64,000 nucleotides of DNA from Candidatus Bathyarchaeota archaeon (GCA_004376295.1 SOJZ01000002.1:1-64000), one strand, 5' to 3'. Shown: positions 1-9,283, counted from the stretch's first letter. Program-made: numbers and translations. The notes: generated from the letters alone by a model not told the origin.

Positions 1-30
1 TTAACAACGTTAGGATTTATACTTCCTAGA

Positions 31-72
31 AAGAGTGAGAAGTCATCGTAGTTACTCTTACTATGTTCTCTC
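31..72. repeat. Copy 1 of a ~42-bp repeated upstream element
   Basis: This stretch matches 1156-1197 at about 36 of 42 positions, most of the differences being transitions. Both copies lie some 75-90 bp upstream of a start codon (149 and 1285), so they look like a duplicated leader or promoter-proximal element. The function is unknown. I see no gene between base 1 and 148. Confidence 0.55.
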
Positions 73-87
73 TATCGTTACAGGTTT

Positions 88-100
88 ATGCATGCATGCA
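88..100. repeat. ATGCATGCA palindromic element
   Basis: This is a 13-bp run of alternating ATGC. It is one of at least 13 exact 9-mer copies (ATGCATGCA or its complement) found in non-coding DNA between 1 and 27 kb. Other copies are near 2598, 9042, 9248, 11636, 12750, 15165, 19401, 20089, 22359, 23149, 25763 and 26247. Looser variants are near 2450, 16013, 24166, 61619 and 63190. Confidence 0.7.
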
Positions 101-148
101 TTTTTATTTTCGATGGATACTAGATGTGTCTTTTGAAGGTTAGTAGCT

Positions 149-733
149 ATGGGTTTTTCATTGGGGAATCTTGAAAGTATTGTAAAAGAGAAGATGGCAT
201 CAATTAAAGATAGTGTTCATTCTTTCGAGCATGTGAAAAGAGTCTTCAAGACAGCAACTTTTCTGGCTAAAGAAGAGAATGCAGATGTAGAACTAGTTCA
301 AATAGGAGCCCTTCTACATGATGTTGGATGGACTGTTGGTAAACCACATCACGAAACTGGAGCTAAATTGGCTAATGAGGTCTTGAAAGAGATCAAGTAT
401 CCTAAAGAAAGGAGAGAAAAGGTAACCAAGATAGTGCTCAATCATGATCTTGATTTTAGGGATAAACTAGAAACCTTAGAAGAGAGAATAGTTTGGGACG
501 CTGACAAGATCGACATACTAGGAGTTTTGGGTGTGGTTAGAGCATTTCATTGGTTTGGCAATACACCATTTGACTTGGTTGTTAAGCGTTCTTTCAAAGA
601 ATTGAAAGCCATTTATCCTTTGCTAAACACCGAAACTGCAAAAAAGATTGCGAAAAGAAGACATGAAGAAACATTAACTCTTCTTTCAGCCTTGGAAAGA
701 GAACTTTCCTTAGAAGACTTGCATATCAAATGA
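149..733 (+). CDS. HD-domain phosphohydrolase
   Basis: This 194-aa soluble protein belongs to the HD superfamily of metal-dependent phosphohydrolases. The expected metal ligands are visible: H28 in the first helix, the HD pair H57-D58 in ALLHDVGW, and an aspartate in VWDADKID near residue 117. H99-D100 (LNHD) may contribute as well. Small archaeal and bacterial HD proteins of this size hydrolyse nucleotides or other phosphoesters, and the substrate cannot be read from the sequence. The gene stands alone, with a 550-bp gap downstream and a repeated element about 75 bp upstream. Confidence 0.85.
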   Translation: MGFSLGNLESIVKEKMASIKDSVHSFEHVKRVFKTATFLAKEENADVELVQIGALLHDVGWTVGKPHHETGAKLANEVLKEIKYPKERREKVTKIVLNHDLDFRDKLETLEERIVWDADKIDILGVLGVVRAFHWFGNTPFDLVVKRSFKELKAIYPLLNTETAKKIAKRRHEETLTLLSALERELSLEDLHIK

Positions 734-1284
734 TGGGCATTCGAGATTTGAGTGCGATGAACTTTGGTTACCTTACTGATTAAGACGGTTTAATCAATTG
801 ATTAATCTTCTAGGTTTCAGATTGGAATATTTCCGATATAGTGCCCCAATTTCTCTGAAGTATCACAATCACATCCCTGAGACCTTTGAATCTAAAAAAT
901 GGAACCTGTTTTCGAGAGTGTTTTGATACAGAGAAAGAGCTTTAGACTATGGAAACTTAGAAGGTTTTTGAATAGGTTGAAACTGGCATCTCTGTAGAAC
1001 AAGGTAAGTGAAAGTAAACCTCTCTAGAAATCGGAACTTGTTCAGAGCTTCTTACTAAAACTCATAACTTCTCACTAAGAGCTAGTATCTAATCGGCTTA
1101 AAGAGATGTACTCAGCGTAGAGCGTCTTCCAAGATTCTGTTAGTTCTTAATGAACAGGAGTGAGAGGTCATCGTAGTTACCTTTACCATGTTTTCCAACA
1201 TATTTTATGTGTGGCTCTTCATCATTTTTCGGTAATTCTTATTCCTTTGCAATACTAAAAAGGAAGTAACCATGTTAGAAAGCA
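734..1284. other. 550-bp intergenic region with repeats, no gene seen
   Basis: No convincing reading frame is present. It contains the second copy of the upstream repeat (1156-1197). A 21-bp motif at 1086-1106 recurs with four mismatches at 11763-11783, ahead of the HAD gene. The region may be a leader or degraded DNA. Confidence 0.5.
1156..1197. repeat. Copy 2 of a ~42-bp repeated upstream element
   Basis: Partner of 31-72. It ends about 88 bp before the GTG start of the HExxH protein. Conservation between the copies is higher than in the flanking DNA, which suggests either recent duplication or a functional site. Confidence 0.55.
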
Positions 1285-2130
1285 GTGAGTACAATGAGGC
1301 AACAAGCATTAAGTTTCTGTAGAAAGTTGGCCAGAGCAGTCTATATTCGAAACTACTGCAAAGAGTGGCTTCCTCAGATTGACTCTGAAACACAGGAAAG
1401 GTTAATAGTTATCCGAAGGCAAGTTGAAACTGTGATTGATGGTGTTAAGCGGGAAGCATCAAAATTTCAATTGAGATGTGAAAGAGTACAGCTCTTGACG
1501 GTTGGTGCAGATAACACTCCGATCACTTGGTATACCTTTCAGTTGACAAACCCATTTAGTTTCAGAGTTGACAAACTTCTCTCTTCAGTAAAGAAATTCA
1601 CAGGAGCGACACTACCAAAAAGGTTCAAACTCCAATTTGAAATGGGCTTCATTGGGAAACATGTTACCTACCGAACTACAAACAATGTTTGGAAAATACA
1701 TGTTTCTGGTGCTAACCATTTGGCAGTTAGCGACGTACACACCATATCCTTCGACATTGAATACGTAGAAAATGCTCACCCTCATTTGATAGGTTTTGAT
1801 TTGGGACATGAAATGCTTCATTCTTTGTTAAAGATTCGTGACAAAGATTTAGGAGGTTTGGATTACAAGTTTTACAAGAGCAATGAAAACCTATTGGAAA
1901 ATGAAAGTCTGAGATTTATGAAAAGTATTTTTTCCAAGTCTGGTGATTTCTTTAGGAAGGTCTCAAACCTCATAAATACACCAATTCTAAGAAGTCTAAC
2001 AAAAACATTAGATATGATCATTTCAGACGTCTATTTGGAGCTTAATTTTCCTTTTCCACCAGATTTTGTGATGAAAGGCAATATAATCTGTCACCTATGC
2101 GGTTCACCCATAGAGATTATTATGTCATAG
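1285..2130 (+). CDS. Uncharacterised protein with HExxH zinc-binding motif
   Basis: I do not recognise the family of this 281-aa protein. The clearest feature is HEMLH at residues 175-179, preceded by a hydrophobic/glycine segment (LIGFDLG). This is the arrangement of a zincin metallopeptidase active-site helix. The C-terminus has a CxxC pair (CHLCG, near residues 270-273) that could bind metal. There is no signal peptide or membrane segment, so it is probably cytoplasmic. The start is taken at GTG 1285; ATG 1294 is an alternative and neither has a clear ribosome binding site. Whether it is a real peptidase depends on a third metal ligand that I cannot assign. Confidence 0.55.
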   Translation: MSTMRQQALSFCRKLARAVYIRNYCKEWLPQIDSETQERLIVIRRQVETVIDGVKREASKFQLRCERVQLLTVGADNTPITWYTFQLTNPFSFRVDKLLSSVKKFTGATLPKRFKLQFEMGFIGKHVTYRTTNNVWKIHVSGANHLAVSDVHTISFDIEYVENAHPHLIGFDLGHEMLHSLLKIRDKDLGGLDYKFYKSNENLLENESLRFMKSIFSKSGDFFRKVSNLINTPILRSLTKTLDMIISDVYLELNFPFPPDFVMKGNIICHLCGSPIEIIMS

Positions 2131-2667
2131 GTAATTTATCTTCAAAAACGCCTAGTTTCCTTTGACTGACGTTTCTTCCAATTCCATTAGTTTTTCTACT
2201 CATGGTTGAGAGAAGTCTCTGAATGGATTATCAATAACCAGAAAACCATTGAACTCAGAAAGGTAAAGCCAGAAAGTTGATGAAATAGCTTTCGATTTGA
2301 AAAACATTCTATAAAGTTACTTTACAGTATGAAAAAGAGAGGATAGGGAGATCGTTTACCTATGCTTTTACCGTATACTGAAGTAGAGATCGCCTTCTAG
2401 TAGCTTCTGATATTTCTTACCAAACTCAGGTGTTGCTGTCTTTCTCTTAGCATGCATGAATTCATCCTAACTGTTCTAAACAGTAGCATTAAATTCCTCT
2501 GTAACCAAAAACATAATGGGGGTTGATGAAAAGAGTATTTCTGTTTTTCTCTCCTTTCTCTCTCTTACAAAATGAAACCCCCAACCCCTCAGTCTACGCA
2601 TGCATGCAAAAGAATAAGAATGAGTTTTCACTCTAACTACGGAAAACCATAAGTTGGAGCATTTGTT
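2131..2667. other. 537-bp intergenic region, no gene seen
   Basis: The region has no supported gene. It carries two ATGCATGCA-type elements (2450-2458 and 2598-2608) and a pyrimidine-rich stretch near 2540-2570. The promoter of the ABC-2 exporter presumably lies near its right end. Confidence 0.5.
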
Positions 2668-3705
2668 TTGCCGGTCTACGCCATAGAGACAAAAAACCTA
2701 ACAAAGGTATTCGAGAAAAAAGCCAAAACGGAAGGCAAAGGTCTAAAACACTTCTTCCGTAGAGTTAGACCGAAAAAGGAAGAACTCGTAGCAGTCGACC
2801 ACATAGACCTAAGAATAAAAGAAGGAGAACTATTCGGCCTCCTCGGACCCAACGGAGCCGGCAAAACAACAACCATCAAACTCCTCAGCACACTGCTGAT
2901 TCCAGACGACGGAACAGCAACCGTCAACGGCTACGACGTAATAAAACAACCTCAAGAGGTACAAAAATCCATTGGAATTGTAACAGGCGGCGAAAGAGGT
3001 CTCTACTGGCGCCTCACAGGCAGAGAAAACCTTTGGTTCTTCTCCCAACTCTACAACGTCCCAGACCGCATAGCAAAGAAACGCATAGACGAACTGCTCA
3101 AGCTGGTGGAGCTAGAGAAACGAGCTGACGAGCATGTGGAGAAATATTCAAGAGGGATGAAACAGAGGCTACACGTGATAAGAGGCCTCGTAAACGACCC
3201 CCAAATCCTGCTGATGGATGAGCCAACATTAGGCCTCGACCCAGGCTCCGCAATAGTGATCCGCGACTTCATAAAAAAAGAGCTTCAGAAGAAACTGAAC
3301 AAGACAATTTTACATACAACCCACTACATGGAGGAGGCTGACCAGCTCTGCGACAGAATAGCCATCATCGACCACGGAAAGATAATAGCATTAGACACGC
3401 CGGAGAACCTTAAGAAGAAGATGCGAAGAACCAACATAATAAGCATGAACGTTTCAAACCTCCAGCAGGCAGATGAAGAGAGACTACGGGCAATAGAAGG
3501 AGTTAAGAAAGCAGTCATAGCCTTCACCGACCCCACAGTCGGCAAGGCATCCATAAAGATTCATTGCGACAACGCGGAAGAAGTGATGCCTGCGGCAACA
3601 GAGTTCCTGATAAAAAGCGGTGCAAGGATTATGACGCTGGAGCAGACAAAACCGACGCTCGAAGACGTGTTCATATCTCTAACGGGGAGGAAACTGAGAG
3701 ATTGA
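2668..3705 (+). CDS. ABC-2 type transporter, ATP-binding subunit
   Basis: This is a 345-aa ATPase of the DrrA/CcmA type, which powers export through an ABC-2 membrane pair. Walker A is GPNGAGKTTT, the signature is YSRGMKQRL, Walker B is ILLMDEPTLGLD, and the switch histidine sits in LHTTHYMEEAD. The C-terminal ~90 residues form the regulatory extension typical of drug and lipid exporters. It starts at TTG 2668. Its stop overlaps the TTG start of the next gene (TTGA), so the two are translationally coupled. The substrate is unknown. The first part of the gene is richer in GC-ending codons than its neighbours. Confidence 0.92.
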   Translation: MPVYAIETKNLTKVFEKKAKTEGKGLKHFFRRVRPKKEELVAVDHIDLRIKEGELFGLLGPNGAGKTTTIKLLSTLLIPDDGTATVNGYDVIKQPQEVQKSIGIVTGGERGLYWRLTGRENLWFFSQLYNVPDRIAKKRIDELLKLVELEKRADEHVEKYSRGMKQRLHVIRGLVNDPQILLMDEPTLGLDPGSAIVIRDFIKKELQKKLNKTILHTTHYMEEADQLCDRIAIIDHGKIIALDTPENLKKKMRRTNIISMNVSNLQQADEERLRAIEGVKKAVIAFTDPTVGKASIKIHCDNAEEVMPAATEFLIKSGARIMTLEQTKPTLEDVFISLTGRKLRD

Positions 3706-4532
3706 ACATAATCAAAGAGTGGCGCACTTTCAAGGCGATATTTATTCGCAACATTAAACTTTTCACGGCGTATAAGGCTTGGGTAATCGCAACCGTGATC
3801 TGGCCAATTCCGCTGTTGGCAATGAATATTCTTCAATGGGGACTTTTCGGTCCGCTGGAAGAAGTCTCAGAAACTCTTGAGCAATCTGGATTTCCCCCCT
3901 TAGCTGGCACAATAATAGTTGGAACGATAGTTTACCTGCTCTATAATCGGCTTCTCTGGGGAACCGGTGTGTCAATTCAAAGTGAGCGATGGATGGGAAC
4001 CATAGAGGTACTCTTCGTCACACCTGCAAATAAGATGACGATTCTTCTCGCTTCCGGAATGTCCTCTTTAGTGGAAGCTTCTTGGTGGATAGTCTGCATA
4101 TTCGGCATCAGCTGGATGCTGTTTGGTGTGCAACCGAGTATAGCCAGTTGGCCAACAGTCTTGTTGTGCTTGGTGTCCACTATGGTAGCTTTATTAGCGG
4201 TTGGAGTGTTCTTCGGGGGCTTCTTTATTTTAACCAGAGCAGCAGATCAGCTGGCTTCTGGGTTACAGGCACCTATTCGTTTCTTCTCGGGAGTGGCTTT
4301 TCCAGTCGATGTCCTTCCTCAAACGCTTCAACTCGTCTCTTTCGTCATACCTGTAACATATGGCATCTTAACATTGAGAGATTCTATTCTTTCAGGAGGG
4401 GACATCAGCGCCGTCTGGCTCAATATAGTAGCACTCTACGCCATGGCCGCGGTATTCCTTATTCTGGCACATTTCACCATAAGAGCCGTGGAGCGACGGG
4501 CGAAGAAAAAAGGGACATTATATATGTTCTAG
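3702..4532 (+). CDS. ABC-2 type transporter, permease subunit
   Basis: This 276-aa integral membrane protein has about six hydrophobic segments and an amphipathic N-terminus (IIKEWRTFKAIFIRNIKLF) typical of ABC2_membrane permeases. The frame is open further upstream, but the start chosen is TTG 3702, inside the TTGA overlap with the ATPase gene, because coding upstream of it would duplicate the end of that gene. The C-terminal tail, KKKGTLYMF, resembles the tail of the next permease (KKKGTLGTY), so the two are paralogues that probably form a heterodimer. Confidence 0.85.
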   Translation: MNIIKEWRTFKAIFIRNIKLFTAYKAWVIATVIWPIPLLAMNILQWGLFGPLEEVSETLEQSGFPPLAGTIIVGTIVYLLYNRLLWGTGVSIQSERWMGTIEVLFVTPANKMTILLASGMSSLVEASWWIVCIFGISWMLFGVQPSIASWPTVLLCLVSTMVALLAVGVFFGGFFILTRAADQLASGLQAPIRFFSGVAFPVDVLPQTLQLVSFVIPVTYGILTLRDSILSGGDISAVWLNIVALYAMAAVFLILAHFTIRAVERRAKKKGTLYMF

Positions 4533-4542
4533 GTGATGCATC

Positions 4543-5394
4543 ATGGAATTACGTTTCATGGCTCGTACATTTTGGGCGTCTTTCATATCTTCCTTGAAGA
4601 TGGTCATAAGATACGTCACATTAAGGGGACTTGTAGCCTTTAACATATCTGTACCTCTATTCTTTGTCCTTACGTCTTGGGTAATTGGAGAGTTCATGAC
4701 TCGTGGCACAGGCGTTTCCAGTTTCTTCACTGAGACCACAGGTACAGCTGATTACCTTAGCTTCGTAACAATAGGCTTTGCCTTCAACAGTTTCATATTT
4801 TCAGCAGTTTTCGGGGGGAGTCACGCAATAAGAGGAGAACAACAACATGGCACAGCTGAACTGGTCTTCGTGACTCCGTCCAACAAGTTGGCTTGGTTAT
4901 TAGGAAAGATGATGGGCAACTTAATCTTCAGCGTCATAACTTTCTTCACACTTCTTCTGTTCGGAGCAGTTCTCTTCGGTTTTCACCCTAAAGCTCCACC
5001 TAACATTCCACTCGCAGTAATTGCCATATTTCTCACCATGATTGCGTTGATGGCATTCGGCTTCGTGTTTGCGGGCATATGCTTCATGGCTAAAAGAGAA
5101 CACGAGCTTAGTCAGGTTCTCTGGCCTATGATGGTCCTTTTCAGCGGTCTTGCATTTCCTATAACGAATTTTCCTTTGTGGTGGAAGATAATTGCTTGGA
5201 TGATACCTGTAACTCATGGTGTTGAGATTACTCGAAACGCGCTTCTGCTGGGGAGCAGCTTCTCAGATCCTAATATACTGTTTGGACTAGGGATACTAGT
5301 TTTGCAGATGATAATTCTTCTTCCAATCGGGACAATGCTTTACACGAAGATGGAGAATGTAGCCAAGAAAAAAGGCACATTAGGAACGTATTGA
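4543..5394 (+). CDS. ABC-2 type transporter, second permease subunit
   Basis: This 283-aa membrane protein has about six transmembrane segments and is paralogous to the preceding permease. They share the layout HGTAELVFVTPSNK / MGTIEVLFVTPANK in the first cytoplasmic region and the same basic C-terminal tail. It lies 10 bp downstream of the first permease and completes a three-gene exporter operon (2668-5394). The family exports drugs, lipids or polysaccharides; no specificity can be assigned here. Confidence 0.88.
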   Translation: MELRFMARTFWASFISSLKMVIRYVTLRGLVAFNISVPLFFVLTSWVIGEFMTRGTGVSSFFTETTGTADYLSFVTIGFAFNSFIFSAVFGGSHAIRGEQQHGTAELVFVTPSNKLAWLLGKMMGNLIFSVITFFTLLLFGAVLFGFHPKAPPNIPLAVIAIFLTMIALMAFGFVFAGICFMAKREHELSQVLWPMMVLFSGLAFPITNFPLWWKIIAWMIPVTHGVEITRNALLLGSSFSDPNILFGLGILVLQMIILLPIGTMLYTKMENVAKKKGTLGTY

Positions 5395-5493
5395 CCATAT
5401 TGCATTTCGAAGCATGATATATATTAGGGAAAGAATTAGTTTTATTAACTTACCCACTTCTATTCTCCTCCATGAAGGATAGACGGTGATTCC

Positions 5494-5793
5494 ATGGAAC
5501 GCGAGATGAGCCTCAGGTTTTCTCCATTCCTTCTAAGGAAGATCAAAATTGCACTTCTTAAGGAAGGATTTCACAACACACGTTTCCAGTTTTCAAAAAA
5601 AGGCCAAATTTTCGGGTTAGTTAAACGATTCTCACTCAAACAACTCCACATAAGAGGTTTTATCGACGGCAGCATCAAAGCTGAACTCGAGATATGGAGA
5701 TTTCTCATACCCTTCCATCTCGTCCTGAAGCCAAAGATAGAACCGGCGCTTCAAAAACTAAAGGCGCTGCTCAAGGAACATGGCCTACTCTAG
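5494..5793 (+). CDS. Conserved-type small hypothetical protein
   Basis: This 99-aa basic protein contains many hydrophobic and Lys/Arg residues but no membrane helix. I do not recognise the family. The start ATG at 5494 follows a GGTGA ribosome binding site with 4-bp spacing. It sits alone between the exporter and the por operon, downstream of an AT-rich stretch (5414-5445) that could hold its promoter. Confidence 0.55.
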   Translation: MEREMSLRFSPFLLRKIKIALLKEGFHNTRFQFSKKGQIFGLVKRFSLKQLHIRGFIDGSIKAELEIWRFLIPFHLVLKPKIEPALQKLKALLKEHGLL

Positions 5794-5929
5794 CTCTCTT
5801 GATGTGGTTTTTTAGCTCACCTTTTGCCAGAATCGCGCGTCTAGTGCAGACTGGGTAAGCTAACTTTAAAAGCTACAGAAGTGTGTATATGCATCTTTCA
5901 GAAAGAACAAAGGAATAGAGTGACCAAAT

Positions 5930-6490
5930 TTGGCATCCTTACAAGAGATTCGATGGCACGGTAGAGGCGGGCAAGGAGCATGGACAGCAAGCGAACTGCT
6001 CGCTAAAGCCGCTATACAAGAGGGAAAATACATACAATCATTTCCAGAATTTGGGCCCGAACGTATGGGGGCACCTATGCGCGCCTTCACCAGAATCAGC
6101 GATGAACCCATAAACCTGCACTGTTCCATCTACACACCAGACATAGTGGGCGTCCTCGACCCAACTCTGTTGAAGACGGTTTCAGTGGCTGATGGACTTG
6201 CTGAAGATGGGATCCTCGTTATAAACACCCGAGAAACCCCCGTCAAACTTAGAAAGCAAATAAACCTTGATGGTCGCAAGTTGTGGACTGTCCCCGCAAC
6301 AGATATTGCGGCTAAGATTCTGGGAAGACCCATCACCAGCACTGCTATGCTGGGGGCTGTCGCCCGTGCTTCAGGAATAATTGATCTTAAGAGTCTGGAA
6401 AAAGCTGTAAGAAAACGTTTTTCAGTCAAACTCGCTGAGAAAAACATTGCGGTTATAAGAGAGGCATATAAGGAGGCGAAGTCGGAATGA
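5930..6490 (+). CDS. porC: Pyruvate/2-oxoacid:ferredoxin oxidoreductase, gamma subunit
   Basis: This 186-aa gamma subunit belongs to the four-subunit archaeal oxidoreductase that converts 2-oxoacid, CoA and oxidised ferredoxin to acyl-CoA, CO2 and reduced ferredoxin. The diagnostic N-terminus (IRWHGRGGQGAWTASELLA) and the FGPERMGAPM segment are present. The start is TTG 5930. It overlaps porD by 4 bp (ATGA), giving the order gamma-delta-alpha-beta. Pyruvate is the likeliest substrate, but substrate class cannot be fixed from sequence alone. Confidence 0.92.
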   Translation: MASLQEIRWHGRGGQGAWTASELLAKAAIQEGKYIQSFPEFGPERMGAPMRAFTRISDEPINLHCSIYTPDIVGVLDPTLLKTVSVADGLAEDGILVINTRETPVKLRKQINLDGRKLWTVPATDIAAKILGRPITSTAMLGAVARASGIIDLKSLEKAVRKRFSVKLAEKNIAVIREAYKEAKSE

Positions 6491-6762
6491 CCTCTGAACA
6501 TAAAGGCTGGAAAGAGATTCCGATCGCTGGGGTCTGCTGGAGACCAACAACAGACTACCTTACAGGAGACTGGAGAACACTCAAACCGGTACGAGACAAG
6601 GAAAAATGCAACAAATGTCTGATATGTTACATGTTCTGTCCAGATGGCGCCGTCACGTGGGATTCAAAAATCGAAGACATAGGATTTAACCTTGATTACT
6701 GCAAGGGATGTGGCATATGTGCTGTTGAATGCCCGAAAAAAGCAATTGAAATGGTACCTTGA
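6487..6762 (+). CDS. porD: Pyruvate:ferredoxin oxidoreductase, delta (ferredoxin) subunit
   Basis: This 91-aa protein has two [4Fe-4S] cluster motifs, CNKCLICYMFCP near residues 38-49 and CKGCGICAVECP near 70-81. It passes electrons from the beta subunit to external ferredoxin. The ATG start overlaps the porC stop, and porA begins 20 bp downstream, so the four subunits are one operon. The length is usual for the family. Confidence 0.94.
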   Translation: MTSEHKGWKEIPIAGVCWRPTTDYLTGDWRTLKPVRDKEKCNKCLICYMFCPDGAVTWDSKIEDIGFNLDYCKGCGICAVECPKKAIEMVP

Positions 6763-6782
6763 GTAGAGCGGTGTAGCATAAG

Positions 6783-8012
6783 ATGGCAATAACTAAACAA
6801 AATTTGCTTGCACTGAATGGAGATGAAGCAGTAGCTTACGCTGTGAAACAGTCAGATGTGGATGTTGTTTCAGCATATCCGATAACGCCACAAACCATAA
6901 TCGTTGAAAGATTCAGCGAATACGTACACAACGGAGAAGTAGACACAGAATTTGTATGCGTAGAGTCCGAACACAGTGCACTAAGTATGTGTCTAACAGC
7001 CTCAGCCACGGGAGTGAGAGTGTTCACCGCATCAGGATCTGCCGGTCTTGCATTAATGCACGAAATTCTTTACGTAACATCTGGTGCCCGAGCGCCAGTC
7101 GTAATGGCGATTGTGAACCGTGCTCTTTCTGGCCCGATCAATATACACTGCGACCACAGTGACAGTATGGTGGAACGAGACGCAGGCTGGATACAGATCT
7201 ACGTTGAAAACTCTCAAGAAGCATACGACTCCATCGTACAGGCATTCAGAATAGCTGAACACAATGACTTGCTCTTGCCTACCATGGTAATGCTGGATGC
7301 CTTCTTCCTCAGCCACACGCTGGAAAGCGTTAACGTCTTACCTGACGAAACCGTTCGCAAATTTGTTGGAACAAGAAAAATACCGCTGGTAAGAGGCCAC
7401 AAAGGCAAACTGGTTCCATTCAAGCTGGACCCAGAAAACCCGATAACAATGGGCCCGCTTGACCTGTACGACTACTATTTTGAACATAAGAGACAACAAG
7501 AGGAAGCAATGCAAAGAGCACCACGAATAATCAAAGAAGTACACGACGAATACGCAAGAATAAGCGGGCGTAAATATGGGAATGGTCTCATTGAACCTTA
7601 TCGCTTAGAAGACGCAGAGATAGCCACTGTATGCTTGGGATCAACAGCGGGGACAACCAAAACAGTTGTGGATCAGCTTCGCACTAAAGGAATAAAGGCT
7701 GGGTTACTTCGTCTACGCACTTATCGACCATATCCAGTACAAGATATCATAAACGCACTAGAAAACGTAAAAGCCATAGCAGTTATGGATAGAAGCCACA
7801 GCTTCGGAGCCCACGGCGGACCAATATTCCATGAAATACGTCATACTCTCTACGAGGCTTCAATACATCCGCAAATAGTTGATTACATATACGGACTCGG
7901 GGGAAGAGACATGCCGCAAACCCTCATACATGAAATCTACAAAGACCTACAAAAAATCCTTGAAACAAAACGAGTTGAAAAACCCATACAATTCATAGGA
8001 GTAAGGGAGTAA
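6783..8012 (+). CDS. porA: Pyruvate:ferredoxin oxidoreductase, alpha subunit
   Basis: This 409-aa subunit contains the pyrimidine-binding half of the thiamine diphosphate site (YPITPQTIIVERFSE) and the VESEHSALSMCLTASATG segment typical of PorA. The C-terminal domain (IATVCLGSTAGTTKTVVDQL, then AVMDRSHSFGAHGGP) is the transketolase-C-like region. Length and spacing agree with an intact gene that acts with porB, porC and porD in acetyl-CoA/pyruvate interconversion. Confidence 0.94.
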   Translation: MAITKQNLLALNGDEAVAYAVKQSDVDVVSAYPITPQTIIVERFSEYVHNGEVDTEFVCVESEHSALSMCLTASATGVRVFTASGSAGLALMHEILYVTSGARAPVVMAIVNRALSGPINIHCDHSDSMVERDAGWIQIYVENSQEAYDSIVQAFRIAEHNDLLLPTMVMLDAFFLSHTLESVNVLPDETVRKFVGTRKIPLVRGHKGKLVPFKLDPENPITMGPLDLYDYYFEHKRQQEEAMQRAPRIIKEVHDEYARISGRKYGNGLIEPYRLEDAEIATVCLGSTAGTTKTVVDQLRTKGIKAGLLRLRTYRPYPVQDIINALENVKAIAVMDRSHSFGAHGGPIFHEIRHTLYEASIHPQIVDYIYGLGGRDMPQTLIHEIYKDLQKILETKRVEKPIQFIGVRE

Positions 8013-8032
8013 AAGAGGAGGCGAAGAAAAAA

Positions 8033-8995
8033 ATGGCGTCAAAATGGAAATTCACGATAAAGGACCTCGCAGAAAAACCTGAAATCTTTATGTCAGGACA
8101 TCGAGCATGCGCGGGGTGTGGACCAGCCATAGCGTATCGGCAGATACTGAAAGCAACACGGGGGCCAATAATAGCAACGAACGCAACGGGATGCATGGAG
8201 GTCGTCTCGACAATTTATCCCTACACAGCATGGAGTATACCGTTTATTCACACAGCCTTCGAAAACGTGGCTGCCAACGCAGCTGGAATCGAAACGGCTC
8301 TGAAAGCCCTGAAGAAAAAGGGACAGCTCAAATACGACAACGTTGACGTGATAGCCTTCGCTGGAGACGGAGGCACCTACGACATAGGCATACAAGCCCT
8401 CTCCGGAGCAGCCGAGAGAGGCCACAACTTCCTTTACGTCCTATACGACAACGAAGCATACATGAATACAGGCATACAAAGGAGCGGAGGCACTCCACAC
8501 GGCGCTTGGACCACTACCTCGCCTGCTGGCCGCGTGATTCCCGGTAAGGTTAGGTACAAGAAACCTATCGCATATATCATGGTGGCACACGATATTCCAT
8601 ACGTGGCTACGGCTTCGATCGCTTATTGGATAGACCTCGTAAGAAAGACACGTAGAGGCTTAGAAGCCGAGGGCCCTGCGTTTCTACATGCACTTGCACC
8701 TTGCCCACGAGGGTGGCGTTATGATACAAGCAAAACAGTTGAGATTGCTCGTTCGGCCGTGGAAACATGCGTTTTTCCGTTGTGGGAGGCTGTTGACGGC
8801 GAATACGCTCTGTCAGCGCCTAGCAAGGTTATCGCTTTAAAGCCTGAACGTAAGAAGCCTGTTAAGGATTATTTGAAAGTTCAAGGACGCTTTAGGCATT
8901 TGTTTACACCTAAGTTTGAATATGTCATCGACGAGATTCAGCAAATCATAGATAGACGCTGGAAGCGATTGCTCAAAAAGTGCGGCATGACGTAG
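8033..8995 (+). CDS. porB: Pyruvate:ferredoxin oxidoreductase, beta subunit
   Basis: This 320-aa subunit carries thiamine diphosphate and one [4Fe-4S] cluster. The cluster cysteines lie in CAGCGPA, ATGCMEV and PCPRGW. The diphosphate/Mg2+-binding motif is AFAGDGGTYDIG, followed later by YDNEAYMNTG. The start ATG 8033 follows a purine-rich AGAGGAGGCG stretch. It closes the por operon; codon choice shifts towards T-ending codons after about 8530 without breaking the frame. Confidence 0.94.
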   Translation: MASKWKFTIKDLAEKPEIFMSGHRACAGCGPAIAYRQILKATRGPIIATNATGCMEVVSTIYPYTAWSIPFIHTAFENVAANAAGIETALKALKKKGQLKYDNVDVIAFAGDGGTYDIGIQALSGAAERGHNFLYVLYDNEAYMNTGIQRSGGTPHGAWTTTSPAGRVIPGKVRYKKPIAYIMVAHDIPYVATASIAYWIDLVRKTRRGLEAEGPAFLHALAPCPRGWRYDTSKTVEIARSAVETCVFPLWEAVDGEYALSAPSKVIALKPERKKPVKDYLKVQGRFRHLFTPKFEYVIDEIQQIIDRRWKRLLKKCGMT

Positions 8996-9068
8996 CTTCT
9001 CGCTCTTCCATAACTCGAAAACCCAATTTTTCTACTTTTAGTGCATGCATGCTACAAATAATGTTGTT

Positions 9069-9100
9069 TTTAGTGGTTGTAACATCAAAAAACCACTAAA
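9069..9100. promoter_or_regulatory. Perfect 10-bp inverted repeat
   Basis: TTTAGTGGTT and AACCACTAAA form a perfect 10-bp stem with a 12-nt loop, about 75 bp downstream of porB and 184 bp upstream of the next gene. It could act as a transcript 3' hairpin or a dimer-binding operator. The surroundings are AT-rich and non-coding. Confidence 0.5.
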
Positions 9101-9220
9101 TCAACTACTAAACTCCTTTTTTGCTATTTCTGAGAAAAGACGATTTAAACGATGTTCAAAAATTTTAGAATACAATGTTAAGTAGAGCATTGTTTCTGAA
9201 GTTTTAAGTGTAGCAAACTG

Positions 9221-9232
9221 CATATATATTAC
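9221..9232 (+). promoter_or_regulatory. Candidate TATA box for the 9284 operon
   Basis: CATATATATTAC lies 52 bp before the ATG at 9284. Archaeal initiation about 25 bp downstream would fall at or just before the ATGCATGCATGC element at 9248-9259. Confidence 0.45.
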
Positions 9233-9283
9233 AAAGAAGTGAGAAAAATGCATGCATGCTCTTCGAAAAAGGAGTGAGGAAAA

